Positions 16,614-25,622 of a stretch of DNA of 64,000 nt are shown one piece after another. Position 1 is the first letter of the stretch, and each line of letters begins with the position of its first letter. The translations under genes were made by a program, and so were the position numbers. Under the pieces are notes generated by a model. That model was not told the origin of the DNA. It did not search any database and was given only the letters and a program-made list of their open reading frames with translations. Source of the DNA: Glutamicibacter creatinolyticus (GTDB lineage: Bacteria; Actinomycetota; Actinomycetes; Actinomycetales; Micrococcaceae); the NCBI RefSeq assembly GCF_006094275.1, contig NZ_CP034412.1, positions 558,001 to 622,000 on the forward strand, read 5' to 3'.

Positions 16614-17780
16614 TTGCGTTCCACTTCCTTGTTGCGATCAATCGTCACCCCGGTGGCCATCCTCCGGCTCGTCCTTGGCTGGGGCACCTTCTTCCTGCTG
16701 CTCGGGCTGGGACGGTTCCTCGCCCCACCGGTGCCCGGCGGGCTGCTGGTGCTGGCCCTGTCAGTCATCGTCGCGGTCATCCTGCTGTGCTCCTTCGGGG
16801 TGGTGCACGAAGCCGAGCAGCTCGCGCGCCGGCTGGGAGACCCCTACGGTTCGCTGGTGCTGACCCTGTCCATCGTGCTGATCGAAGTCATCCTGATTTC
16901 CGCGGTCATGCTGGGCCCGGGCGATCATTCGACGATCGCCCGCGACTCGGTCATGGCGGTGTCGATGATCATCATGAACCTGGTGATCGGCCTGTCCCTG
17001 CTGGTGGGAGGCACCCGGCACGGGGCCATGGCCCCCAACCGCACCGGTGCCTCGGCCTACCTGGCGATGCTGGTGGTGCTCACCTCCCTGGCGTTCGCCC
17101 TGCCGGCGCTGATCGGCACCGGGGGCAGCTACACCACCGCGCAGGAGATCCCACTGGTTCTGCTCACCGTCGTGCTGTACGCCTACTTCCTGTACCGCCA
17201 AATGGGGGCGCAGTCCGGGGACTTCATTGAGGTGGACCCCACGGTGATCCAGCGCCTGGGGATTGGCGGAACCGAGGGCCAGGCCGGTGGGCAGCGGACC
17301 CCGATCGGTCAGCTGCTGGCCACCCACCGCACCGAAGTGCTGCTTCGGCTGGGACTGCTGGTCATCACGGTGCTGCCGATCGTGCTGCTCTCCCATGACA
17401 TGGCCAGCCTGCTGGATGACGGCCTGGGCCGGCTGGGGGCACCGGTGGCTCTGTCCGGGATCCTGATTGCCATGATTGTGTTCCTGCCCGAATCCATCAC
17501 CTCAGTGCGCGCCGCCCTGAACGGGGAAATCCAGCGGGTGAGCAACCTGTGCCACGGCGCGCTGGTCTCCACGGTCGGCGTCACGATTCCCGCCGTGCTG
17601 GTCATCGGCGTGCTCACCGGGCAAAGCGTCGTGCTCGGTGAATCCCCGGCAAATCTGCTGCTGCTTGGGTTGACCCTGCTGATGACCGTGGCCGGGTTCG
17701 GTGCGAAGCGGGTCACCGCCGTGCACGGGGCCGCCCACCTGGCGTTGTTCGTGGTCTACGGGCTGGTGGTGTTCGCCTAG
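16614..17780 (+). CDS. chaA: ChaA-type Ca2+(Na+)/H+ antiporter
   Basis: A 388-residue CaCA-superfamily exchanger with about eleven membrane spans. The two inverted alpha repeats are visible: HEAEQLARRLGDPYGSLVLTLSIVLIEV (about residues 62-90) and FLPESITSVRAALNGEIQRVSNL (about 292-315), with the ion-binding acids. This is the ChaA pattern, exporting Ca2+ or Na+ in exchange for protons. The start is taken as TTG at 16614; no ATG or GTG fits the N-terminal membrane span better. The hairpin just upstream could affect its translation. It is followed by a hairpin before purN. Confidence 0.85.
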   Translation: MRSTSLLRSIVTPVAILRLVLGWGTFFLLLGLGRFLAPPVPGGLLVLALSVIVAVILLCSFGVVHEAEQLARRLGDPYGSLVLTLSIVLIEVILISAVMLGPGDHSTIARDSVMAVSMIIMNLVIGLSLLVGGTRHGAMAPNRTGASAYLAMLVVLTSLAFALPALIGTGGSYTTAQEIPLVLLTVVLYAYFLYRQMGAQSGDFIEVDPTVIQRLGIGGTEGQAGGQRTPIGQLLATHRTEVLLRLGLLVITVLPIVLLSHDMASLLDDGLGRLGAPVALSGILIAMIVFLPESITSVRAALNGEIQRVSNLCHGALVSTVGVTIPAVLVIGVLTGQSVVLGESPANLLLLGLTLLMTVAGFGAKRVTAVHGAAHLALFVVYGLVVFA

Positions 17781-17789
17781 CGGCCCGCT

Positions 17790-17832
17790 GCTGCGCCCGC
17801 CCGCCTTACCGGTGCCAGGCGGCGGGCGCAGC
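17790..17832 (+). terminator. Hairpin between antiporter gene and purN
   Basis: An 11-bp stem GCTGCGCCCGC/GCGGGCGCAGC, one bulged C, then CGCC/GGCG around a 12-base loop. It begins 10 bases after the antiporter stop. No T tract. Confidence 0.75.
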
Positions 17833-17837
17833 CACCG

Positions 17838-17843
17838 TAGAAT
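17838..17843 (+). promoter_or_regulatory. Candidate -10 box of purN (leaderless)
   Basis: TAGAAT ends 7 bases before the purN ATG and there is no Shine-Dalgarno sequence between them. This spacing is that of leaderless actinobacterial transcripts, whose start is the A of ATG. No good -35 box is visible because the terminator hairpin occupies that place. Confidence 0.45.
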
Positions 17844-17850
17844 TGAAGCC

Positions 17851-18423
17851 ATGCGTATTGTGGTTTTGGTTTCCGGCACCGGTTCGAATCTCCAGGCAGT
17901 CATCGACGCGATCGCCAGCGGCGAGCTGCCCAATGTGGAAATTGCGGCGGTCGGCGCGGACAAGCACGGCACCCTGGGGGTGCAGCGCTGCGCGGATGCC
18001 GGGATTGAAACCTTCGTGGTGAACTTCAAGGACTATTCCGAGCGGGCGCAATGGAACCATGCGCTGACCGAAAAGTGCCTGTCCTACGCCCCGGACTACG
18101 TCATCTCCTCGGGCTTCATGCGCATTGTGAACGAGGAGTTCATCAATGCCTTCGAGGGCACCTACATCAACACCCACCCGGCACTGCTGCCGTCCTTCCC
18201 CGGCGCCCACGGGGTGCGTGACGCCCTGGCGTACGGGGTGAAAGTGACCGGCTGCACCGTGCACATCGCCGACACCGGGGTGGACACCGGCCCGATCCTG
18301 CGCCAGGAGGCGGTCGAGGTGCTGCCCGGGGACACCGAGGAATCCCTGCACGAGCGCATCAAGGTGGTCGAACGCCGGCTGCTGATCGCCACCCTGGCGG
18401 ATTTGGCCGCCGGCAAGGCGTAG
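17851..18423 (+). CDS. purN: Phosphoribosylglycinamide formyltransferase
   Basis: Transfers the formyl group of 10-formyl-THF to GAR, third step of purine synthesis. A 190-residue GART: phosphate-binding VSGTGSNLQA at 6-15, NTHPALLPSFPGAHG with the catalytic Asn/His pair near 106-108, and ADTGVDTGPIL with the catalytic Asp near 144. The ATG at 17851 is chosen because the motif starts at residue 6 there; the upstream open frame is a shadow of the terminator region. It is usually adjacent to purH; here three unrelated genes lie between. Confidence 0.95.
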   Translation: MRIVVLVSGTGSNLQAVIDAIASGELPNVEIAAVGADKHGTLGVQRCADAGIETFVVNFKDYSERAQWNHALTEKCLSYAPDYVISSGFMRIVNEEFINAFEGTYINTHPALLPSFPGAHGVRDALAYGVKVTGCTVHIADTGVDTGPILRQEAVEVLPGDTEESLHERIKVVERRLLIATLADLAAGKA

Positions 18424-18433
18424 CCCGGTCGCA

Positions 18434-19153
18434 CTATTCCGGCGCGTCCCACAACGCCCGGTAGGCGGCAATGCGCTCCCAATCCGGCGCCACCCCGTAG
18501 GCGCTGAAGAAGAGCTCCTCGTAGCCGGGGCCGAAGTTGATGTCCCAGCCGATGCTGTAGCTGGCAATCGCCAGGTCCGATCAGCGGTCCGCCACCCCCA
18601 GCAGCCCCAGGTCCACGTGGGCGGCAAAATCGCCGGACGAATCCAGCAGTGTGTTCGGCACGCACGGATCCCCGTGGCAGACCACCAACTGCTGCGGTGC
18701 CAGAAGCCGTGCCGCATGGGGCTGCGTCCAGCTGCCGGTGAACGGGCAGTCCTCGACCGGCCGGGTCTCATGCAGCCTTCGCAGGCCCCGGGCGATCGCG
18801 ACGACGGCGGTGCGCGGCTGGGCGCGCCACCGCTCATCCACGGCGCTGGTGCCCGCAACCCCCTGGGTCAGCAGCCAGGATCCGGCGGATGTGGCTCCCT
18901 GACCGAGCACCAGGGGAACCGGGTGATACATCCGGGCCCAGCGCAGCCGCCGGGCCTCGGCCGCCAAATCCACCGCCCGCGCATCTTGCCGGTCAACCGG
19001 CGGGCGCGGCTGCCACTTCAGGTACAGGCACCGGCCTGCGGGGGCCAGCCGAAAGGTCGTCCCGCCCAGCTCGTTGCGCCATACCGGTTCGGCCCCGCCG
19101 TCCGCGGCCAGCCGTAGCAGGTGCTGCGGCAGGTGGGCGGGAAGTTCAGTCAA
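18434..19153 (-). pseudogene. APH-type aminoglycoside/small-molecule kinase, broken by in-frame TGA
   Basis: A 239-codon frame of the APH(3') family interrupted at codon 191 by TGA (18581-18583). Before it: WRNELGGTTFRL nucleotide loop, YLKWQP with the ATP Lys, VVCHGDPCVPNTLL catalytic loop and VDLGLLGVADR metal motif. After it the same frame continues for 48 codons as a normal family C-terminus (SDLAIASYSIGW to RALWDAPE) to a TAG. Family members have Trp or Tyr at the interrupted position (ADKWYDIA, ADRYQDIA), so a TGG-to-TGA change explains it. The start is TTG, overlapping the upstream MFS gene by 8 bases. The product is a 190-residue truncation unless read through, or the TGA is a sequencing error. 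Confidence 0.85.
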
Positions 19154-20480
19154 GCTCGCGGCCCTTGGTTTCCGGGGCCACCCGCGCCATGACCAGCAGG
19201 GCCAGCACCACCAGCACGGTCGCCCCGGCGAACAGGGCGCTTAGGCCCACCACCGGCCACAGTGCGGCGAACAGCAGCGGACCGAACCCGGCCGCCAGCC
19301 GGGACATGGTCGAGGCCCACCCGAACCCCGAGGCGCGCAGCTCGGTGGGGTACAGCTCCGAGACATAGGCGTAGAGCACCGGGATCGCCACCTGCACCAC
19401 CATCCCGAACACCAGCACCCAGCCGATGGCGGCGGCCGGCACGTGAAGCACCTGGGCCACCAGCACCAGCACCAGGCCGGAGAGCGGCGCGGAAACGCCC
19501 AGCAGCCACTTGCGGCCCACCCGCTCAACGAGCAGGGCGGCGATCACCACCCCGAGCAGACCCATCAACGCCATCACCGCGGTGGTGAACAGGGCCGCGG
19601 ACTGGGCCATCCCGGCCTCGGCCAGGATGGTGGGCAGCCAGGTCAGTGCCAGGTAGTAGACCAGCAGGATGGTGATGAACAGCAGCCAGCTGGTCGCGGT
19701 CAGTGACGGGGAATACCGCCACAGCGCCACCACCTGCTGCCACCACGGGGTGGGCTTGGCGTCCGGCATCTCGATCCGGTACTCGCGCACCTTGGCCCCG
19801 GTGCGGGTCACCAGGTCGTCAATCACCGCCCGCGCCTCGGACTCCCGGCCCCGGGAGGCCAGGTACAGCGGGGACTCGGGCACCTGGCGGCGCACAAAGT
19901 AGACCAGCAGCGCCGGCAGGATCATCACCACCAGGATCAGCCGCCAGTTCTCGGTCGTGGCAATCACGGCCCCGGAAATGAAGAAGGACAGCGCCGCACC
20001 CACCGGCCACCACCCGTCCATGGCGGTGAGCACCTTGCCGCGCAGCCGGGCCGGGGTGAACTCGCCCACCAGCGCATAGTCCACCGGGATGCAGCCGCCC
20101 AAGCCCACACCGGCCAGGAAGCGGAACGCCACAAAGAACCCGAAGTTCGGGGACAGCGCGCCCAGCACCGTGAAGACCGAGAACATCAGCAGGGTCGCCG
20201 AGAACGCCTTCTTGCGCCCATAGCGGTCCGCCAGCCCGCCCCAGATGAACGCGCCGATCGCCATCCCCACCAGGTTCGAGGTGCCCAGCAGCGCCGCGGT
20301 GGTGCGCTCCAGCCCCCACTCGGCGGCGACCAGCGGGATCAGTGCGCCGTTCAGGGTCACGTCCCAGGCGTCGAACATGAACCCCAGGCCGCCGATGATG
20401 AAGATCGAGCCCTGCACGGACCATTTGAAGGGCAGCTCCTGCACAATGCGGGCGCCGGAGGGGCGGGTAATGGTAGACAC
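19146..20480 (-). CDS. MFS transporter, sugar/aromatic-acid porter type
   Basis: A 444-residue, 12-span major facilitator. Seen: DAWDVTLNGALIP in span 1, GGLADRYGRKKAF in loop 2-3, RFLAGVGLGGCIPVDYALVGEF, RRQVPESPLYL after span 6, ERVGRKWLLG in loop 8-9 and YVSELYPTELRASGFG after span 10. These are the metabolite:H+ symporter or SV2-like features; the substrate is unknown. GTG at 20480 is preferred because AAGG sits 9 bases upstream; a TTG two codons earlier is only 3 bases from it. It forms an operon with the broken APH-type kinase gene. Confidence 0.82.
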   Translation of the reverse strand: MSTITRPSGARIVQELPFKWSVQGSIFIIGGLGFMFDAWDVTLNGALIPLVAAEWGLERTTAALLGTSNLVGMAIGAFIWGGLADRYGRKKAFSATLLMFSVFTVLGALSPNFGFFVAFRFLAGVGLGGCIPVDYALVGEFTPARLRGKVLTAMDGWWPVGAALSFFISGAVIATTENWRLILVVMILPALLVYFVRRQVPESPLYLASRGRESEARAVIDDLVTRTGAKVREYRIEMPDAKPTPWWQQVVALWRYSPSLTATSWLLFITILLVYYLALTWLPTILAEAGMAQSAALFTTAVMALMGLLGVVIAALLVERVGRKWLLGVSAPLSGLVLVLVAQVLHVPAAAIGWVLVFGMVVQVAIPVLYAYVSELYPTELRASGFGWASTMSRLAAGFGPLLFAALWPVVGLSALFAGATVLVVLALLVMARVAPETKGRELD

Positions 20481-20628
20481 GGTCAAAGTCCTTCGGTGGA
20501 GGATGCGGCTGCGGAGGCAACAGGCAGTAGCCTACCGACACTGCCGTGGCTTCGGGCACATCGCTACGCCCGATTGCCCGGTGCGTCAAGGCCTACCGGT
20601 GGCCCGCCGAACGGGGTAATCTCTGGAC

Positions 20629-21390
20629 ATGGGAGTAGATTGGACCGCTCTCGAAGAGGCGCTACGGGTGTCCGCCCTTCGACACGCGGCGGAGATTTTG
20701 GAACAACACCCGACCCAGGACTTTTACGCGATTGCCCTGCACGGGGTCAGCAGCGAGGAGTCCGAGTCCATTGACATGCCCCTGCTGGCGTTGAACTCCA
20801 TCCAGGCGCTGGAACGCGACCGGCTGACCGAAACCCGCGAACTGCTGGTGGCGCGCGGCGAGGACCTGGACGAGGACGAGGAATACGAGGACCGGGCGGA
20901 CGCCGATGACTACTCCGGCGTCGAACCCGGGGACCGTGAAACGGAGGACGACTCCACCGACGGGCACGGGGCCGAGGACGAGGACCACGACGGCCAGGAC
21001 CTGGACGATGTGCTGCAGGCGCTGGAAGCGGACCTGGAAGCCGACGACGATGACGGATTCTATTCGGACAAGTGGGAACCCACCGAATGGCACTGGTCCT
21101 CCATTGGGCTGGTGGAGGAGGTGGCCGCCGAAATCTGGAGCGACGCGCTGGCCACCCAGGCTCAGCGTGAGGGCTGGAGCGAAACCATCCGCGCCTACTA
21201 CCGCACCATGGTCAGGGTGGCGATCGGGTTGCGTGATGCCCTGAACGAACGCACCAAGCTGGACCTGGTCACCTACGTGGCCGACGACGACCACGCCGAG
21301 ACACTGCTGAAGCTGTGCCTCACCCCGGAACAGCTCAGTGAACATTTCCCCGACATCGTCCAGGACCAGACCCTGTCCGAAACATCCTGA
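20629..21390 (+). CDS. DUF4303-like protein with acidic insertion
   Basis: A 253-residue soluble protein. The start (FYAIALHG near 32-39, PLLALNS near 51-57) and the later SPIGLVEE-like SSIGLVEEVAAEIW and FYSDKWEPTEWHW fit the DUF4303 pattern. Between them lies a strongly Asp/Glu-rich stretch at about 78-142, likely disordered. The function is unknown; some relatives accompany immunity-protein sets, but no toxin gene is near. It precedes purH with only a hairpin between. My confidence in the family name is moderate. Confidence 0.62.
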   Translation: MGVDWTALEEALRVSALRHAAEILEQHPTQDFYAIALHGVSSEESESIDMPLLALNSIQALERDRLTETRELLVARGEDLDEDEEYEDRADADDYSGVEPGDRETEDDSTDGHGAEDEDHDGQDLDDVLQALEADLEADDDDGFYSDKWEPTEWHWSSIGLVEEVAAEIWSDALATQAQREGWSETIRAYYRTMVRVAIGLRDALNERTKLDLVTYVADDDHAETLLKLCLTPEQLSEHFPDIVQDQTLSETS

Positions 21391-21417
21391 AGGTTGACCG
21401 CACCCCGGGGCTAGAAT

Positions 21418-21447
21418 GGTTGCGGCGGCCGCCGTGCCGCCGCAACC
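21418..21447 (+). terminator. Perfect 12-bp hairpin upstream of purH
   Basis: GGTTGCGGCGGC and its exact complement around a 6-base loop. It begins 28 bases after the DUF4303-like stop and ends 31 bases before the purH start. It can end the upstream transcript. A TAGAAT box at 21412-21417 would place a purH transcript start inside the hairpin, so it may instead lie in the purH leader. Confidence 0.65.
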
Positions 21448-21478
21448 ACAATGTCGCACTGCCCGGGAGACCATTTAC

Positions 21479-23149
21479 GTGAGCAAGACCGCCCTAGACC
21501 GTGTAGCGATCCGTCGCGCCCTGATTTCCGTTTACGACAAGACCGGTCTGGAGGAGCTGGCCGCCGGACTGCATGAGGCAGGGGTGCAGCTGGTCTCCAC
21601 CGGTTCAACGGCCCAGCGCATCGCCGCGGCCGGCATCCCCGTCACCGAGGTGGAACAGGTCACCGGTTCCCCGGAAATGCTGGACGGGCGCGTGAAGACG
21701 CTGCACCCGCGGATCCACGGCGGCATCCTGGCCGACCGCCGCGTGGGCAAGCACATGGACACCCTGGCCTCCATGGACATTGACCCGATCGACCTGGTGG
21801 TCGTCAACCTCTACCCGTTCGTGCAGACCGTCGCCTCCGGCGCCGCGCAGGACGACGTGGTCGAGCAGATCGACATCGGCGGTCCGGCCATGGTGCGTTC
21901 GGCCGCGAAGAACCACGCTGCGGTCTCCATCGTGGTGGACCCCTCCTTCTACGGGCAGGTCATCGACGCCGCCAAGGCCGGGGGCTTCGACCTGAAGACC
22001 CGCCAGCGCCTGGCGGCCAAGGCCTACGCCCACACCGCCGCCTACGACACCGCCGTGGCCTCCTGGACTGCCAGCCAGTTCCTGGACGAGGACGAACAGG
22101 GCCAGGTCCAGTGGCCGGCCTACGCCGGGGTGGCCCTGGAACGCGAAGCGGTGCTGCGCTACGGGGAAAACCCGCATCAGCAGGCCGCCCTGTACACCGA
22201 TGCCGCCGCGCCGGCCGGGATCGCCCAGGCCAAGCAGTTGCACGGCAAGCCGATGAGCTACAACAACTACGTGGACGCGGACGCCGCCCTGCGCGCCGCC
22301 TTCGACTTCAGCGAACCAGCCGTGGCCGTCATCAAGCACGCCAACCCGTGCGGTGTTGCGGTGGCCACCCCGGGCGCCGCGGACCCGATCGCCGACGCCC
22401 ACGCCAAGGCCCACGCCACCGACCCGGTCTCCGCCTTCGGCGGGGTGATCGCCGCGAACCGCACCGTCACCAAGGCGATGGCCGACACCGTCAAGGGCAT
22501 CTTCACCGAGGTGGTCATCGCCCCAGACTTCGAAGATGAGGCCGTGCAGATCCTTTCGGCCAAGAAGAACATCCGCCTGCTGACCCTGCCGGAGGGGTAC
22601 CGCCGCGCCGCCAACGAGTTCCGCCAGATTTCCGGCGGCATGCTCATCCAGGCGTCGGACACCATCGCAGCCGACGGTGATGACACGGCCAACTGGACGC
22701 TGGCCGCCGGCTCGGCCGCCGACGAGCAGACCCTGGCCGACCTGGCCTTCGCCTGGCGCGCGGTGCGCGCCGCCAAGTCCAACGCCATTCTGGTGGCCAA
22801 GGACGGCGCCGCGGTGGGCATCGGCATGGGACAGGTCAACCGCGTGGACTCCTGCAAGCTGGCCGTGGAACGCGCCAACACCTTGGGCGTGAGCGTTGAA
22901 TCCGGGGCCGACGCCGCCGGCGGAGCCGAGAACGTGGACGGCGCCGAGTCCAAGAACCGCACCCGGGGCGCCGTGGCGGCCTCGGACGCGTTCTTCCCGT
23001 TCGCCGATGGCCTGCAGATCCTGATTGACGCCGGAGTCAAGGCGGTAGTCCAGCCCGGCGGCTCGGTACGCGATGAGGAAGTGATCGCCGCGGCGAACGA
23101 AGCCGGCATCACCATGTACTTCACCGGCGCCCGCCACTTCTTCCACTAG
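21479..23149 (+). CDS. purH: Bifunctional AICAR formyltransferase/IMP cyclohydrolase
   Basis: Last two steps of purine synthesis: AICAR (ZMP) plus 10-formyl-THF to FAICAR, then ring closure to IMP. A 556-residue product with an N-terminal MGS-like cyclohydrolase domain ([54 protein letters not shown]) and a C-terminal transferase domain with VIKHANPCG and [10 protein letters not shown]. It is longer than the usual 520-530 because of a low-complexity Gly/Ala/Glu insertion near residues 480-505. GTG at 21479 is chosen: GGGAGA lies 8 bases upstream and the family N-terminus begins there. Its substrate ZMP is the ligand class sensed by the riboswitch before folD in this window. Confidence 0.95.
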   Translation: MSKTALDRVAIRRALISVYDKTGLEELAAGLHEAGVQLVSTGSTAQRIAAAGIPVTEVEQVTGSPEMLDGRVKTLHPRIHGGILADRRVGKHMDTLASMDIDPIDLVVVNLYPFVQTVASGAAQDDVVEQIDIGGPAMVRSAAKNHAAVSIVVDPSFYGQVIDAAKAGGFDLKTRQRLAAKAYAHTAAYDTAVASWTASQFLDEDEQGQVQWPAYAGVALEREAVLRYGENPHQQAALYTDAAAPAGIAQAKQLHGKPMSYNNYVDADAALRAAFDFSEPAVAVIKHANPCGVAVATPGAADPIADAHAKAHATDPVSAFGGVIAANRTVTKAMADTVKGIFTEVVIAPDFEDEAVQILSAKKNIRLLTLPEGYRRAANEFRQISGGMLIQASDTIAADGDDTANWTLAAGSAADEQTLADLAFAWRAVRAAKSNAILVAKDGAAVGIGMGQVNRVDSCKLAVERANTLGVSVESGADAAGGAENVDGAESKNRTRGAVAASDAFFPFADGLQILIDAGVKAVVQPGGSVRDEEVIAAANEAGITMYFTGARHFFH

Positions 23150-23165
23150 GTCCTGGCGCATCGCG

Positions 23166-23205
23166 GGCCCCCGCACGACCTGAATGACTCAGGCGGGCGG
23201 GGGCC
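23166..23205. terminator. Terminator hairpin between convergent purH and gntR
   Basis: A 9-bp stem GGCCCCCGC/GCGGGGGCC encloses a second 5-bp stem (CCTGA/TCAGG). It begins 17 bases after the purH stop. It may serve purH and, less directly, the convergent pxp operon. Confidence 0.75.
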
Positions 23206-23277
23206 TGCCGCGTCTTGCCGGTGCCTCCCGGGGATTTTGTGTCGGCAAGCCGCCGGTGGCGGCAGCGGAAACGCGCT

Positions 23278-24009
23278 TTAACCGCGTCGAGGGGCAGCGC
23301 CCGGCGCCGTGGCGGATAACCGTGAGAGCAGCTCGGTTTCGGCCGCTTCCAGGTAGCTGCGCAGTTCATCGGCTGCCGCGACCCGCTGCCCGCGATCGAG
23401 CAGTCCCACGACGTTCACATTGCCCTGCAGGTAGGTGCGATGAAAATCCGTGGTGCCCTGCGCCGACTGGAACGCCAACCGCATCCGGGCCAGCACGCGG
23501 TGCATCAGCTCCTGCAGGTGCCTGCTGCCTGACCCGGCAACAATCTGCTGGTGAAACCGCTGGTTCGCATCCGCGACCCCGACCGTGTCGCTGGCCGCCA
23601 TCGCCTCCAGGCCAGAAACCACGGTGCGGTGCAGCTGGGCAACATTTAGGTCCGGGCCCCAGGCCACCGCCGCCGGTTCGATCATCCGGCGCACCGCGTA
23701 GATTTCACGTACATCCTCCGGCCCGGGAGAAGCCACGAACACCCCGCGGTTGGGGACCCGCGTGATGATCAGTTCGTTGTTCAACATCCGGAACGCCTCG
23801 CGCAGGGTGTTGCGGGAGATCCCAAAGGTTTCGGAGAGCGCCTTTTCCCCAAGCTTTTGGCCGGGAACCATCTTGCCTGCGGCGATGAGCGCACGCAGCC
23901 GTTCGGCCACCCACGCGCCGGTGTGCGCGTGAGCGGCCACCCCGCGTTCCAACAGGCCGTGGCAGGGGGCAGCATCCGTGGCGGCGGCTGCTTGATGGAG
24001 CTCGTTCAT
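23278..24009 (-). CDS. GntR/FadR-subfamily regulator of the 5-oxoprolinase operon
   Basis: A 243-residue regulator with an N-terminal winged helix (about residues 28-95: WVAERLRALIAAGKMVPGQKLGEKAL, GISRNTLREAFRML) and a C-terminal helical FCD ligand domain with metal-type His (VADANQRFHQQIV, MHRVLARMR). It is the last gene of pxpA-pxpBC-gntR and overlaps pxpBC by ATGA. An exact match to the FadR-type operator consensus lies upstream of pxpA, so it most likely controls its own operon; 5-oxoproline or a derivative is the obvious candidate effector. Confidence 0.88.
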   Translation of the reverse strand: MNELHQAAAATDAAPCHGLLERGVAAHAHTGAWVAERLRALIAAGKMVPGQKLGEKALSETFGISRNTLREAFRMLNNELIITRVPNRGVFVASPGPEDVREIYAVRRMIEPAAVAWGPDLNVAQLHRTVVSGLEAMAASDTVGVADANQRFHQQIVAGSGSRHLQELMHRVLARMRLAFQSAQGTTDFHRTYLQGNVNVVGLLDRGQRVAAADELRSYLEAAETELLSRLSATAPGAAPRRG

Positions 24010-25622
24010 CTGCGCCCACCTCCCGTCCGCGGCATCGATGAGCCGGGTTCCAGCAGCACAAAGCGGATGGGGGCGCCGGGGGCGAGCTGAGCGGCCTTCG
24101 AGACGTCCTCATCGACCAAGGTCGCGATGACCGGATAGCCGCCGGTCACCGGGTGATCTGCCAGGAACAGCACGGGCAATCCGGAAGGGGGAACCTGAAG
24201 CGAACCGCGGACCATGCCTTCGCTTTCAAGCTCACCGGCGCGCAGCCGGACCAGCGGCCTGCCGCCCGCGGCATTGCTCAGGCGCAGTCCCACCCGGTTG
24301 GACTGGGCGCTGACTTCCCACGTTTGGGAAACAAGCCGTTCCAGGCCCTGCGGTCCGAACCAATCATCGCGTGGACCGGCCACGAGGCGCAGCCTAAAAC
24401 ATCCGTCCGGCTCGGGCTGGGGCAGCGTGGAGGGTTCGGCGCCGCCCACCGGATGGGTACCGCGGATCCTCGCCGTGGGCAGGCGCTCGCCGGGTTGCAG
24501 GGGTGCCGGTCCGAGGCCGGAGAGGGAATCGGTGGACAGGGAGCCCAGAACCCGGTGGCCATCAAAGCCGCCACGGACCGCCAGGTAGCTGCGAAGCCCG
24601 GCCGTGGCCGCGGAACAGCTCAAGGTTTCCTTGTCCCTGAGGATGAACGGCACGTTCATCGCTGCGGTGCGCATGCTGGTGTGATCCTCGGCTTCGCCGT
24701 GGATCTCGAGCCGCACCTCGGCCCCGCTGACCGCCAGCACCTGGTGGCCAATGGCCCGCACCCGCAGCGAACCGGCAAGGGTCTCGATAACGGGCGCACC
24801 GGGCAGGTTCCCGACCAGCCTGTTCGCCTGGTGCGCCGAAATCGCATCCGCAGCGCCGGAGGGGGAAACGCCAAGGTTGCCGGCGCCGCGGCGTCCTGCA
24901 TCCTGGATCGTTGATTGCGGGCCGGGGCTGATGACTTCCACCCCCGACGTCACCTGTGGTGCCGGTGGCTGGTGGTTCGCGGCAGGAACGCTCAGTCGCA
25001 GTGCCGCGCGTTGCGGCACGAATTTCACCTTGTCGCCCGGTTGCACCAGGGCCGGGGGCGTGCGGTTCACGTCCCACATGCGGGTGTCGGTATGCCCGAG
25101 CAGCTGCCAGCCGCCCGGGGACGCCGCGGGGTAGATGGCCGAGTACTTCCCGCCCAGGGCAACCGCGCCGGCGGGCACCGTAGTTCGAGGCGTGCTGCGG
25201 CGTGGAACCTCCAGGGGCGTGCCCTCGGACTGCAGGTAGGCGAACCCCGGGGCAAAGCCGGTAAATGCGGCAGCCCATCGTCGTGAACTGTGCAGTTCGA
25301 TCAGCGCTTCGGTGCTCAGGCCGAGCAGCTCGGCCACCGCGTGCAGGTCCGGCCCGTCGTAACTGACGTTCACCGTGATGAGCTCGCCTTCGTGCCGGCG
25401 GTCCAGGTCAAGATGCAGCGTGGGAATGACCCGGTACGCGTAGCCGGCATTGGGCAGGCAGTCGGTCCTGAGCAGCACCGTGCGCGCACCGGTTTGCACA
25501 TCCTGCTGTCCTGGCAGGGGATGGGATTCCAACCAGGCGGTCAGCGCCATCGCGGACGCGGCATCGGACAGCTCCACGAGCACCGCTCGGGTGCCGGCAA
25601 AGTGGACGGCATCGATCGTCAT
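24006..25622 (-). CDS. Fused 5-oxoprolinase subunits PxpB-PxpC
   Basis: One 538-residue chain joins two subunits of the prokaryotic ATP-dependent 5-oxoprolinase, which opens pyroglutamate to glutamate. Residues about 1-215 are PxpB (KipI-like: [38 protein letters not shown]). After a short linker, residues about 228-530 are PxpC (KipA-like: [42 protein letters not shown]). In most bacteria these are separate genes. ATGA overlaps join it to pxpA upstream and gntR downstream. Confidence 0.9.
   Translation of the reverse strand: MTIDAVHFAGTRAVLVELSDAASAMALTAWLESHPLPGQQDVQTGARTVLLRTDCLPNAGYAYRVIPTLHLDLDRRHEGELITVNVSYDGPDLHAVAELLGLSTEALIELHSSRRWAAAFTGFAPGFAYLQSEGTPLEVPRRSTPRTTVPAGAVALGGKYSAIYPAASPGGWQLLGHTDTRMWDVNRTPPALVQPGDKVKFVPQRAALRLSVPAANHQPPAPQVTSGVEVISPGPQSTIQDAGRRGAGNLGVSPSGAADAISAHQANRLVGNLPGAPVIETLAGSLRVRAIGHQVLAVSGAEVRLEIHGEAEDHTSMRTAAMNVPFILRDKETLSCSAATAGLRSYLAVRGGFDGHRVLGSLSTDSLSGLGPAPLQPGERLPTARIRGTHPVGGAEPSTLPQPEPDGCFRLRLVAGPRDDWFGPQGLERLVSQTWEVSAQSNRVGLRLSNAAGGRPLVRLRAGELESEGMVRGSLQVPPSGLPVLFLADHPVTGGYPVIATLVDEDVSKAAQLAPGAPIRFVLLEPGSSMPRTGGGRR

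Noticed and set aside
17879-17895. GGTTCGAATC-like tRNA T-arm sequence
   Set aside because: It lies in the phosphate-binding loop codons of purN; no acceptor, D- or anticodon arm surrounds it.
18581-18583. TGA in the APH-type kinase as a selenocysteine codon
   Set aside because: The family uses Trp or Tyr there, the site is not catalytic, and I see no bacterial SECIS-like hairpin just after it on the minus strand.
21605-23176. 523-codon minus-strand frame opposite purH, and similar frames opposite metE (39612-41291) and dgt (35813-37648)
   Set aside because: Same cause; Gly/Val/His-rich translations without motifs.
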